Positions 9,801-17,131 of a DNA stretch of 64,000 nucleotides are shown piece after piece. The position numbers were made by a program, and so were the translations under genes. Under the pieces are notes generated by a model. That model ran no database searches. It was not told where the DNA came from and worked only from the letters and a program-made list of their open reading frames with translations. Where the stretch lies: contig NZ_CP045309.1 in assembly GCF_009671205.1 (NCBI RefSeq), positions 5,474,001 to 5,538,000 on the forward strand, in the 5' to 3' direction. Position 1 is the first letter of the stretch, and the number at the start of each line of letters is the position of its first letter. This DNA comes from Micromonospora terminaliae. GTDB lineage: Bacteria > Actinomycetota > Actinomycetes > Mycobacteriales > Micromonosporaceae.

Positions 9801-9853
9801 GCTCGGCGAGGTGGCGCCCGCCGCGATGACGGGACACCGCCACCTCGCCGAGC
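9801..9853. terminator. Bidirectional hairpin between convergent genes
   Basis: A 16-bp perfect stem (GCTCGGCGAGGTGGCG at 9801-9816, complement at 9838-9853) with a 21-base loop lies between the convergent helicase-fusion and prepilin peptidase genes. There is no U-tract, as is common in high-GC actinobacteria. It could stop transcripts from both sides. Confidence 0.7.
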
Positions 9854-9885
9854 CGGCGCAGCCGAGCGGCGCGCGCTCCACCGGG

Positions 9886-10512
9886 TCAGGCGAGCAGGAC
9901 CGCGAGCCAGGCGCCGGTGAGGAGCGCCGGACCGAACGGGAGCGGCGTGTCGCGGGCGACCCGGCGGGCGGCGAGCAGGCCGAGGACGACCACCCCGTGC
10001 AGCACGTGCGGGAGGAGCAGGCCGAGACCCAGGGCCGGCCAGCCCAGCCAGCCGAGCGGCAGGCCGAGCGCGGCGGCGAGCTTGACGTCGCCGAAGCCGA
10101 GCCGTGAGCGGGGGAGCAGGGCGAGCAGCACGTACCCGGCGAAGGAGACCGCCGCGCCGGTCAGGGCGGCCAGCAGCCCGCCCGGCGTGCCGGCGACGAG
10201 TGCCGCCCCGACCAGGCCGGCCCCGCCCGCGCCCGCCGCGGCGGCAACCAGCCGGTCGGGGAGTCGCAGGCAGTCGAGATCCACGAGGGCGAGCGCCAGC
10301 CCGATAGCCGCCATCGCCAGGAACGCCGGCAACGCCGGATCGCCGCCGCGCGTGGCAGCGAGGCCGCCGAACACGGTCGCCCCGGCTAGTGTCGGCCCGG
10401 TGGACCGGGCGGCCGGAGGCCGAGGGTGTGCGGAGTGCCGGGCGAGCGGAACGGCGGCGCGGCCGGCCAGCGCGCCGAGGAGCGCGACACCCGTCACCAG
10501 CCCCGCCGACAC
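9886..10512 (-). CDS. A24 family prepilin peptidase-like protein
   Basis: 208 aa, almost entirely hydrophobic with about six to seven membrane segments. The two aspartates of the A24 aspartyl protease family are recognisable: D-L-D in the ALVDLDCLRLPDRLV segment and the G-F-G-D-V-K-L motif. Such enzymes cut type IV prepilin-like leaders at the cytoplasmic membrane. No pilin, secretion ATPase or tad gene is nearby, so its substrate must be encoded elsewhere. The start is uncertain: GTG 10512 is chosen, 12 bp after the EamA gene, and GTG 10497 is an alternative. Confidence 0.82.
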   Translation of the reverse strand: MSAGLVTGVALLGALAGRAAVPLARHSAHPRPPAARSTGPTLAGATVFGGLAATRGGDPALPAFLAMAAIGLALALVDLDCLRLPDRLVAAAAGAGGAGLVGAALVAGTPGGLLAALTGAAVSFAGYVLLALLPRSRLGFGDVKLAAALGLPLGWLGWPALGLGLLLPHVLHGVVVLGLLAARRVARDTPLPFGPALLTGAWLAVLLA

Positions 10513-10523
10513 GGGCCGGGACG

Positions 10524-11531
10524 TTACCGGCGGGCCGGCTCCGGGGCCGCCCCTTTGACGGGTCGTGCCGCGGACCGGTGCGGGCGCTCGGTGCTCACCA
10601 CCACGGCGACGCCGGCCACGATCACCGCGCCGCCGAGCAGCACCTGCGGGGTCACCGGCTCGGCGACGAGCAGCGCGCCGAGCGCCACGGCGACCGCCGG
10701 GTTCACGTACGCGTAGGTGGAGACCAGCGAGATCGGCGCGTGGGCCAGCAGCCAGACGTACGCCGTGAAGGCGACCAGCGAACCGGCCACCATGAGGTAG
10801 ACCAGCGCGGCCCAGGAACGGCCGGTCACCTCGGCGGGGGAGAAGCCGTCCAGCTCGCCCCGGACGGCCGCGACCACGGCGAGTGCCGCGGCGCCGGCGA
10901 GCATCTCGTAGACGGTGGCCACGAACGGGTCGGCCGGCATCCGGATCCGGCCCGAGAGGTACGAGCCGACCGACCAGCTGACGGCACCCGCCACGACGGT
11001 CAGCGCGCCGACCAGCGGCACGCTCCCCGAGCCGCCGCCCGGCAGCACGAGCAGCACGAGACCGACGAAGCCGACGGCCACCCCGGCGAAGGTCCACGGG
11101 CGGGGCCGGTCGCCGCCGACCGTGCGCAGCAGCACGACCAGCAGCGGGACCGTGGCCACCAGCAGCGCGGCGATGCCGGAGGGCAGCGCGGTCCCCTCGG
11201 GGCCGGACTCGGCGAGCACGACGAGACCGTTGCCGCCGGCCAGCAGCAGCACCCCGACCAGCGCGGCCGAGCCGAGCTGCCGCCAGTCGACGCGGAGCGC
11301 ACCCGGGCCGCGGCGCAGCCGCAGCACGAGACCGAGCACCACGGCGGCGGCGGCGAACCGCAGCGCGGCGGAGGTGAGCGGCGGCAGGGACTCGACCGCG
11401 ACCCGGATGCCCAGGTAGGTCGAGCCCCAGAGCACGTAGACCAGGACCAGCGCGGTCCAGATCAGGGCGGGACGGGCCGGTGCGGTGGCGTGGTCGACGG
11501 CGGGCGTCGCACTCGTGGGGCGTGAGCTCAT
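10524..11531 (-). CDS. EamA/DMT family transporter
   Basis: 335 aa with ten hydrophobic segments in two five-helix EamA repeats. The first contains WGSTYLGIRVAVESLPP, the second P-I-S-L-V-S-T-Y-A-Y-V-N-P-A-V-A-V near the end; both are classical drug/metabolite transporter motifs. It is probably an exporter of a small metabolite or amino acid at the plasma membrane; the substrate is unknown. The short polar C-terminal tail is Pro/Arg rich. The gene is divergent from the membrane protein at 11618 and lies just upstream of the prepilin peptidase gene on the same strand. Confidence 0.92.
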   Translation of the reverse strand: MSSRPTSATPAVDHATAPARPALIWTALVLVYVLWGSTYLGIRVAVESLPPLTSAALRFAAAAVVLGLVLRLRRGPGALRVDWRQLGSAALVGVLLLAGGNGLVVLAESGPEGTALPSGIAALLVATVPLLVVLLRTVGGDRPRPWTFAGVAVGFVGLVLLVLPGGGSGSVPLVGALTVVAGAVSWSVGSYLSGRIRMPADPFVATVYEMLAGAAALAVVAAVRGELDGFSPAEVTGRSWAALVYLMVAGSLVAFTAYVWLLAHAPISLVSTYAYVNPAVAVALGALLVAEPVTPQVLLGGAVIVAGVAVVVSTERPHRSAARPVKGAAPEPARR

Positions 11532-11617
11532 CGGTGGACCACGCTACGGTGACCACGGCGTCGGCGTCCCCTGTTGGTGGCCGGCCTCTCAGCACTGGCG
11601 TACGCAGGAGGACGTTC

Positions 11618-12397
11618 ATGTCGAACTTCGGACCACCGGGCGGCGGCTCCCCCGAGCCGTGGGGTGGGCGGCGCCCCGACGACGGCTACCCTCCGCCGGC
11701 CGATCCCCGCTACGACCCGGGGTACGGCGGGCAGCAGGGCGGCTGGGGCGAGGCGCCGACCCGGCACTACGACCCGGCGGCCCCCCACTACGAGCCGCCC
11801 GCCCAGCGCTACGACCAGTCGACCCAGCGCTACGAGCCGGGTCCCGCCTGGAACGCCGGCCCACCGCCGGCCGCCCCGCCCTACCAGGGCTACCCGGCCG
11901 ACCCCGGCTACGGCGGCCAGCAGCCGTACGCCGAGCCGACGCCGCCGAAGCGCGGCAAGGGGCCGCTGCTCGTGGTCCTGGTCGTGCTGGCGGTGCTGCT
12001 GCTCGGCGGCGCGGGGGCCTACTGGATGCTCGGGCGGGACGACGCCACCCCGAGCGGGACGGCGTCGGCCTCCGCGCCGGCCGCCGGTCCGACCGGAGCC
12101 TCGGGCGCGCCGGCCGATGTGCCCACGACCCCGCCGGCCCCGGCCTCCTCGACGGACCCGCGGTTCGTGAAGGCGGGCCAGTGCGTCGCCAACGAGGGCG
12201 CCGCCGCCGAGCCGAAGCTGGTGATCACCGAGTGCGGCGCGAAGACCTACCAGGTGCTGCGCCGCATCGACGGGTCGACCAGCGGCAAGAAGGACGCCGA
12301 GGCGAAGTGCGCGAAGGTGGCGGGCTACACCGACTGGTACTTCTTCGACAGCCAGCTCAACGACCTCGACTTCGTGCTCTGCCTCAAGCGGCGGTAG
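11618..12397 (+). CDS. Single-pass membrane protein with Pro/Tyr-rich cytoplasmic arm (LppU-like)
   Basis: 259 aa. Residues 1-108 are a low-complexity Pro/Gly/Tyr/Gln arm with repeated R-Y-D and Y-E-P units. One membrane helix follows (about 110-132, KGPLLVVLVVLAVLLLGGAG). An Ala/Thr/Pro linker leads to an extracellular domain of about 70 residues with four cysteines (K-A-G-Q-C, T-E-C-G, A-K-C-A, V-L-C-L), likely two disulfides. This layout matches the LppU/SCO3897-type proteins of actinobacteria, of unknown function. No lipobox is present. A strong ribosome-binding site (AGGAGG) precedes ATG 11618. Confidence 0.8.
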   Translation: MSNFGPPGGGSPEPWGGRRPDDGYPPPADPRYDPGYGGQQGGWGEAPTRHYDPAAPHYEPPAQRYDQSTQRYEPGPAWNAGPPPAAPPYQGYPADPGYGGQQPYAEPTPPKRGKGPLLVVLVVLAVLLLGGAGAYWMLGRDDATPSGTASASAPAAGPTGASGAPADVPTTPPAPASSTDPRFVKAGQCVANEGAAAEPKLVITECGAKTYQVLRRIDGSTSGKKDAEAKCAKVAGYTDWYFFDSQLNDLDFVLCLKRR

Positions 12398-12410
12398 GGC
12401 ACCGTAGCCA

Positions 12411-12452
12411 AAACTAGGGCTGTCTAGCGTTATTGCTAGACAGCCCTAGTTT
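12411..12452. terminator. 18-bp perfect inverted repeat, CTAG-rich (terminator and/or operator)
   Basis: AAACTAGGGCTGTCTAGC (12411-12428) is repeated in reverse complement at 12435-12452 with a six-base loop. It starts 14 bp after the membrane-protein stop, so it may end that transcript. But it is much richer in A+T than its surroundings and its core (GTCTAGC-N6-GCTAGAC, 12422-12441) reappears exactly at 12493-12512, which points to a protein-binding site. Confidence 0.75.
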
Positions 12453-12492
12453 CGTCTCGACGGTCCGACACGCGGTAGCCGCATCTACACAT

Positions 12493-12512
12493 GTCTAGCC
12501 CCGCCGCTAGAC
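12493..12512. promoter_or_regulatory. Operator-like dyad GTCTAGC-N6-GCTAGAC
   Basis: GTCTAGC at 12493-12499 and GCTAGAC at 12506-12512, six-base spacer. It is identical in both arms and spacer length to the core of the inverted repeat at 12422-12441, 71 bp upstream. It lies just upstream of the putative -10 element of the AAA ATPase gene, where a bound repressor would block RNA polymerase. The regulator is unknown; autoregulation by a nearby or unlinked HTH protein is possible. Confidence 0.6.
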
Positions 12513-12519
12513 GGCCCGA

Positions 12520-12535
12520 TACTGTGCGATTCGTG
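12520..12535 (+). promoter_or_regulatory. Putative -10 element and leaderless start of the AAA ATPase gene
   Basis: TACTGT (12520-12525) fits the actinobacterial -10 pattern TANNNT, and seven bases later comes GTG 12533. Transcription would therefore begin at or next to the start codon, giving a leaderless mRNA. There is no ribosome-binding site before this GTG, as expected for leaderless translation. No good -35 is seen; the dyad occupies that area. Confidence 0.5.
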
Positions 12536-13768
12536 GATCCGGTCCGCAACCCGTACGCCCCGGGCGCCGGTCAGCGCCCGCCCGAACTCGCCGGGCGGGG
12601 GCGGGAGCTGGATGTCTTCGACGTGGTGCTGGAGCGGATCGCCCGCGGCCGGCCGGAACGCAGCCTCATGCTCACCGGGCTGCGCGGCGTCGGCAAGACC
12701 GTCCTGCTCAACACGCTGCGCTCGCAGGCCATCAACCACCTCTGGGGCACCGGCAAGATCGAGGCCCGGCCGGACCAGTCGCTGCGCCGGCCGGTCGCCG
12801 CCGCGCTGCACATGGCGGTCCGCGAGCTGGCCCCCCGGCACCGCGCCCCCGACCGGATCGACGCCTTCCTCGGGGTCCTCAAGGCGTTCGCCCAGCGCGC
12901 CGCCCCGGCCGGACGGGGCGGAGCCGCCCCGAAGCTGCGCGACCGCTGGCAGCCGGGCATCGACGTGCCGGCCAGCAGCGGCCGGGCCGACTCCGGCGAC
13001 ATCGAGATCGACCTGGTCGAGCTGCTCACCGACGCCGCCGCGGTGGCCACCGACGTGGGCACCGGCGTCGCGATCTTCATCGACGAGATGCAGGACCTCG
13101 GTGCGGAGGACGTCTCCGCGCTCTGCGCCGCCTGCCACGAGCTGTCCCAGCTCGGCGCGCCGCTGATCGTGGTGGGCGCCGGGCTGCCGCACCTGCCGGC
13201 CGTGCTCAGCGCCGCGAAGTCGTACTCGGAGCGGCTCTTCCGCTACCAGCGGATCGACCGACTCGACCGGATCGCCGCCGACCAGGCGCTCTGCGCCCCG
13301 GCCGAGCGGGAGGAGGTCGAGTACGAGCAGAAGGCCCTCGACCTGCTCTACGAGAAGTCCGGCGGCTACCCGTACTTCGTCCAGGCGTACGGGAAGGCCA
13401 CCTGGGACCACGCGCCCCGGTCGCCGATCACCGCGGCGGACGTCCGGGTCGCCGCGCCCGAGGCGGAGGCGGAGCTGGCGGTGGGCTTCTTCGGCTCCCG
13501 GTTCGAGCGGGCCACCCCGGCCGAGCGCGAGTACATGCGCGCCATGGCGACGCTCGCCCTGGTGGACGGGGAGGAGAGCGGCCGCGACGACATGGACGCG
13601 GCGGTGCCCACCGCGGAGATCGCCCGGGCGCTGGGCCGGAAGCCGGCCAGCCTCTCGCCCGCCCGGGACGCGCTGATCAAGAAGGGCCTGATCTACTCGG
13701 GCGAGCGGGGCACGGTCGCCTTCACCGTCCCGCACTTCGGCCGCTACCTGCGCACCCAGCCGGCCTGA
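12533..13768 (+). CDS. AAA family ATPase (ORC/archaeal-ATPase-like)
   Basis: 411 aa. Walker A is TGLRGVGKTVLLN (about residues 46-58) and Walker B is IFIDEMQDL (about 180-188). A sensor-like V-G-A-G-L-P follows. The C-terminal part looks like a winged helix (L-G-R-K-P-A-S-L-S-P-A-R-D-A-L-I-K-K-G-L near 365-385). The family is the STAND-like AAA_16 ATPases of unknown function. I chose GTG 12533 because it gives V-D-P-V-R-N-P-Y and suits the promoter; ATG 12491 would place the operator-like dyad inside the coding region. It is convergent with the GNAT gene, with only 4 bp between stops. Confidence 0.85.
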   Translation: MDPVRNPYAPGAGQRPPELAGRGRELDVFDVVLERIARGRPERSLMLTGLRGVGKTVLLNTLRSQAINHLWGTGKIEARPDQSLRRPVAAALHMAVRELAPRHRAPDRIDAFLGVLKAFAQRAAPAGRGGAAPKLRDRWQPGIDVPASSGRADSGDIEIDLVELLTDAAAVATDVGTGVAIFIDEMQDLGAEDVSALCAACHELSQLGAPLIVVGAGLPHLPAVLSAAKSYSERLFRYQRIDRLDRIAADQALCAPAEREEVEYEQKALDLLYEKSGGYPYFVQAYGKATWDHAPRSPITAADVRVAAPEAEAELAVGFFGSRFERATPAEREYMRAMATLALVDGEESGRDDMDAAVPTAEIARALGRKPASLSPARDALIKKGLIYSGERGTVAFTVPHFGRYLRTQPA

Positions 13769-13772
13769 GCGG

Positions 13773-14318
13773 TCAGACCTTCGACCAGGGTGGCGGGAAG
13801 ACCACCTCCCCGGCCGGGGGCGGTGGCTCGTTGCTCGTGGACGGCGGCAGCACCAGCGCCTGCCACGGCTCGCCCAGCCCCGACCACGGGCTGGTCAACC
13901 CCAGCCGGTCCGCCCGCCCGAACCCGAACCGGCGGTAGTACGCCGGGTCGCCCAGCACCACCACCAGCCGCTCGCCCAGTTCGGTGGCCGCGTCGAGGGC
14001 GGCCTGCACCACCGCCACGCCGTGCCCGACCCGCTGCCGGTGCGGGGCGACCGCCACCGGGCCGAGGGCCAGCGCCGGCCAGGCGCCGCCGTCGGTACGC
14101 ACCTGCACCCGGGTGAGCAGCGCGTAGCCCACCACCTCGCCGCCGTACTCGGCGACCATGGCCAGTTCCGGGATCCAGGCGTCGCTGCGCCGCAGGTCCT
14201 CGACCAGCCCCACCTCGGGCGGGGTGGCCACGTCGGGGCGGGCGAACGCGCCGGCCAGCACCCGGGCGACCGGCTCCTCGTCCGCCGGGTCCTCGGGTCG
14301 GAGTCGCAGCGTCGTCAC
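13773..14318 (-). CDS. GNAT family N-acetyltransferase
   Basis: 181 aa. It has the GNAT core: L-R-P-E-D beta-strand at the start, A-L-G-P-V-A-V-A-P-H-R-Q-R-V-G-H-G (about residues 85-100, acetyl-CoA-binding motif A) and GDPAYYRRFGFGRA (about 123-136), which is typical of the YhbS-like subgroup. The substrate is unknown. GTG 14318 is preferred because the fold begins right after it; the frame is open far upstream but overlaps the divergent DoxX gene. Confidence 0.88.
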   Translation of the reverse strand: MTTLRLRPEDPADEEPVARVLAGAFARPDVATPPEVGLVEDLRRSDAWIPELAMVAEYGGEVVGYALLTRVQVRTDGGAWPALALGPVAVAPHRQRVGHGVAVVQAALDAATELGERLVVVLGDPAYYRRFGFGRADRLGLTSPWSGLGEPWQALVLPPSTSNEPPPPAGEVVFPPPWSKV

Positions 14319-14453
14319 CCGCGCGACCTTACCGCCCGGAGCCCGTCCATCCGCGACGGTCGCTGAAATCGGTACCCACTGGACGTCCACGTCGGCCGAT
14401 CCCTTTCGGGTGTTGCGGGGGTGGCGAGGGCCGCGACGGGGTATGACTGAGCC

Positions 14454-14999
14454 ATGAAGCCCGTGCGCTCCCTCGCCCGCGTCATGTTGAGCGGCATCTT
14501 CGTGGTCAGCGGCGCCCGCAACCTGCGGAACCCGGGACGGCTGGTCCCGGCCGCGCAGCCGATCACCGACAAGGTGACGCCGCTGCTCCAGAACGTCCAC
14601 CCCCGCATCCCCACCGACACCGCGACGCTGGTGCGGGCCAACTCGGCCACCCAGTTGATCGGCGGCCTGATGCTGGCGACCGGCAGGTTCACCCGGCCGG
14701 CCGCGCTCGTCCTCGCCGCCACCCTGGTGCCGACCACCGCCGCCGGCCATCCCTTCTGGAACAACGACGACCCGGCGGCACGGAACAACAACCAGATCCA
14801 CTTCCTGAAGAACCTCGGGCTCTTCGGCGGCCTCCTGCTCGCCGCCGCCGACACCGAGGGCAAGCCGGGGCTCCGCTGGCGCACCGGCCACCGGATCAAC
14901 CACTCGCGCCGCTCGGTGCAGCGCGCGGTCCGGACCGCCCGCCGGGAGGCGAAGATCGCCGTACGCTCGGCGGCCACCGCCCGCCGGATCCCCGGCTGA
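14454..14999 (+). CDS. DoxX family membrane protein
   Basis: 181 aa with four membrane segments in the DoxX pattern. R-V-M-L-S-G-I-F-V-V-S-G is the first helix and motif; N-S-A-T-Q-L-I-G-G-L-M-L-A-T-G-R is the second. H-F-L-K-N-L-G-L-F-G-G in the last third is the best family mark. The C-terminal tail is strongly basic and probably cytoplasmic. DoxX proteins are linked to quinone or thiol redox and oxidant tolerance at the membrane; the exact role is unknown here. It is divergent from the GNAT gene. Confidence 0.88.
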   Translation: MKPVRSLARVMLSGIFVVSGARNLRNPGRLVPAAQPITDKVTPLLQNVHPRIPTDTATLVRANSATQLIGGLMLATGRFTRPAALVLAATLVPTTAAGHPFWNNDDPAARNNNQIHFLKNLGLFGGLLLAAADTEGKPGLRWRTGHRINHSRRSVQRAVRTARREAKIAVRSAATARRIPG

Positions 15000-15203
15000 C
15001 CTGCATCAATACGGCCACCACCCCCCGCAAGGCCACCAATCACCTGAACCGTCCGACACCCGTTAACGCGGTGGAAATGTCAAAAACACGTGTGGGATCG
15101 GACACGGTCGCATAACGCGGGAGGCAGTGACGTGAGGCGCCGTTCTAGGCTCCGTGCTGGACCTGGAGGGGCAGGACGATATTGGTACGGGGGTGGCCAC
15201 GCC

Positions 15204-16640
15204 ATGCCGACGACAGTCGGTAGACGGATGGACCGCCTCACTCCCCTCCAGCGCGTGACGCGGGGGGTCGACCGCCGGATCGTCGTACGGGCCGGGGTCG
15301 TGGCCGCCGTCGCCTACAGCGCGTGGCTCGCCATCGGCGCCTTCGGCCGGCCCTACAACTTCTTCGACATGAAGATCTACCACGGTGCCGTCGTGTGGTG
15401 GGCGAACGGCAACGAGCTGTACGACTTCATCGCCCCGTCCACCACCCTGGGCTTCACCTACCCGCCGTTCGCGGGCCTGGCCATGCTGCCGATGTCCTGG
15501 CTGCCGGTCGACGCCGCCGGCTGGCTCAACGCCCTGGCCAGCATCGCCGCCCTCGCCGTCGTGCTGGCCGCGCTGCTGCGCCCGATCATCGACCGGCTGG
15601 GCTGGTCGCTCTGGTTCACCGTCGGCATCGCCACCCCGCTGGCCGTGGCCATCGAGCCGTCCCGGGAGACCCTCGGCTACGGCCAGGTCAACCTCCTGCT
15701 CTTCGCGCTGATCATGGCGGACCTGGTCGGTTTGCGCTGGCGGGCCCGGCGCGGCACCCACCACGAGACCGCCGACTCGGCGCTGGCCCGGTTCGTCTAC
15801 AGCGGCACCTGGGCCGGGGTGGGCATCGGGCTGGCCACCGCGGTCAAGCTCACCCCGGCGCTGTTCGTGGCGTACCTGATGATCACCCGGCAGTGGCGGG
15901 CCGCGCTGACCGCCGTCGGCACCACCATCGGCGTGACCATCGCGTCGTTCGCGCTGGTCGGCGAGGAGTCGCGGACGTACTTCACCAGCGTGCTCTGGCA
16001 GACCGAACGGGTCGGCGCGGCGGACATGACCGCCAACCAGTCGCTCGCCGGCCTGCTGGCCCGGCTCTACGACTCCATCGAGACGCCCGGCCTGCTCTGG
16101 CTGGCCTTCGCGGTGCTGATGCTGGCGCTCGGGCTGTCCCGGGCGACCAGCGCCCGCGCCGACGGCGACGAGCTGACCGCGTTCACCCTGGTCGGGCTCA
16201 CCGCCAACGTGATCAGCCCGATCTCCTGGTCGCACCACCTGGTGTGGGTCATCCCGGCGATCATCGTGCTGGCCGACGCCGCCGTACGCCGCCGCGAGGC
16301 GAGCCGCGGCCTGGTGCCCCGGGCCACCGCCACGCCACCGGCCACCGGGGTTCCGGCGCTCCGGCCGCCGATCTGGTACCCGGCCCTCACCGGGCTCCGG
16401 CACGGGGCCGGCGCGCTCGGGCTCTACCTGCTCTTCCTCGTCTCGCCGATCTGGCCGTACGAGCACCAGCTCCCCGAGGTGTCCCACTACCAGGACGGCC
16501 TGTTCGGCGCGCTGATGGAGAACTCCCTGGCCGTCGCCCTGATCGTGCTGGTCGCGGCGCTGCCCTGGCGCCCCGGCGCGGAACCGGCCTTCTACCACGA
16601 CCGGCTCGCCCGGGTGGCTCAGCCCGCCGCCCGGCGCTGA
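15204..16640 (+). CDS. GT87-type polyprenyl-phosphate-mannose mannosyltransferase-like membrane protein
   Basis: 478 aa with about ten membrane segments. The first extracellular loop carries F-D-M-K-I-Y-H-G-A-V and F-T-Y-P-P-F-A-G-L, the acidic and PP motifs of the DUF2029/GT87 family. Later K-L-T-P-A-L-F, a family-typical Lys-Xaa-Xaa-Pro segment, and I-S-P-I-S-W-S-H-H-L-V are also usual. Mycobacterial relatives add mannose from polyprenyl-phosphate-mannose to PIMs and lipomannan outside the membrane. The acceptor here is inferred only. ATG 15228 is an alternative start. The stop is 4 bp from the convergent moaE stop. Confidence 0.85.
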   Translation: MPTTVGRRMDRLTPLQRVTRGVDRRIVVRAGVVAAVAYSAWLAIGAFGRPYNFFDMKIYHGAVVWWANGNELYDFIAPSTTLGFTYPPFAGLAMLPMSWLPVDAAGWLNALASIAALAVVLAALLRPIIDRLGWSLWFTVGIATPLAVAIEPSRETLGYGQVNLLLFALIMADLVGLRWRARRGTHHETADSALARFVYSGTWAGVGIGLATAVKLTPALFVAYLMITRQWRAALTAVGTTIGVTIASFALVGEESRTYFTSVLWQTERVGAADMTANQSLAGLLARLYDSIETPGLLWLAFAVLMLALGLSRATSARADGDELTAFTLVGLTANVISPISWSHHLVWVIPAIIVLADAAVRRREASRGLVPRATATPPATGVPALRPPIWYPALTGLRHGAGALGLYLLFLVSPIWPYEHQLPEVSHYQDGLFGALMENSLAVALIVLVAALPWRPGAEPAFYHDRLARVAQPAARR

Positions 16641-16644
16641 GGAG

Positions 16645-17076
16645 TCAGGGGCAGTTCACCCACTCCTCCGTGCCGTCGGCGAACACCTGCCGCTTCCAGA
16701 TCGGCAGCCGCGCCTTCACCTCGTCGACCAGCCGCGCGCAGGCCGCGAACGCCGCCGCCCGGTGCGCGGTGCTGACCGCCGCGACCAGGGCCACGTCGCC
16801 GATCTCCAGCGGGCCGATCCGGTGGGACACCGCCACGGCGTACACCTCGGGGTCGGCGGCGATCTCGGCCGCCACCTCGCGCAGCACGGCCTCGGCGGTC
16901 GGGTGGCCCTCGTACTCCAGCAGGGTGACCGTGCGGCCGTGGTCGTGGTCGCGGACCACGCCCTGGAACGAGACCACCGCGCCGGCGCGGCGGTCGGCGA
17001 CCGCCGCCTCGTGCGCGGCCAGGTCCAGCGGCCGGTCGGTCACCGCGCCGAGGACCACACCGACGGCCGTACTCAC
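16645..17076 (-). CDS. moaE: Molybdopterin synthase catalytic subunit MoaE
   Basis: 143 aa. With MoaD thiocarboxylate it inserts two sulfurs into cyclic pyranopterin monophosphate. Family motifs are G-A-V-V-S-F-Q-G-V-V-R-D-H-D (about residues 32-45), L-E-Y-E-G-H-P, SHRIGPLEIGD (about 84-94) and the catalytic Lys region K-A-R-L-P-I-W-K-R-Q-V-F near the C-terminus. It is the last gene of moaC-mog-moeA-moaE. The start is GTG 17076. Its partner MoaD is encoded 12 kb away. Confidence 0.96.
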   Translation of the reverse strand: MSTAVGVVLGAVTDRPLDLAAHEAAVADRRAGAVVSFQGVVRDHDHGRTVTLLEYEGHPTAEAVLREVAAEIAADPEVYAVAVSHRIGPLEIGDVALVAAVSTAHRAAAFAACARLVDEVKARLPIWKRQVFADGTEEWVNCP

Positions 17077-17131
17077 TGAGCCTCCCCGGTTTGCGACTGC
17101 GGGGCTCGCAACCCCGGCTCACTCCTCGCGC

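Noticed and set aside
6540..9881. 1113-codon minus-strand frame opposite the EndoQ-UvrD gene
   Set aside because: Antisense shadow. Arg/Gln/His/Val-rich composition with no motif, fully covered by a real gene with clear domains.
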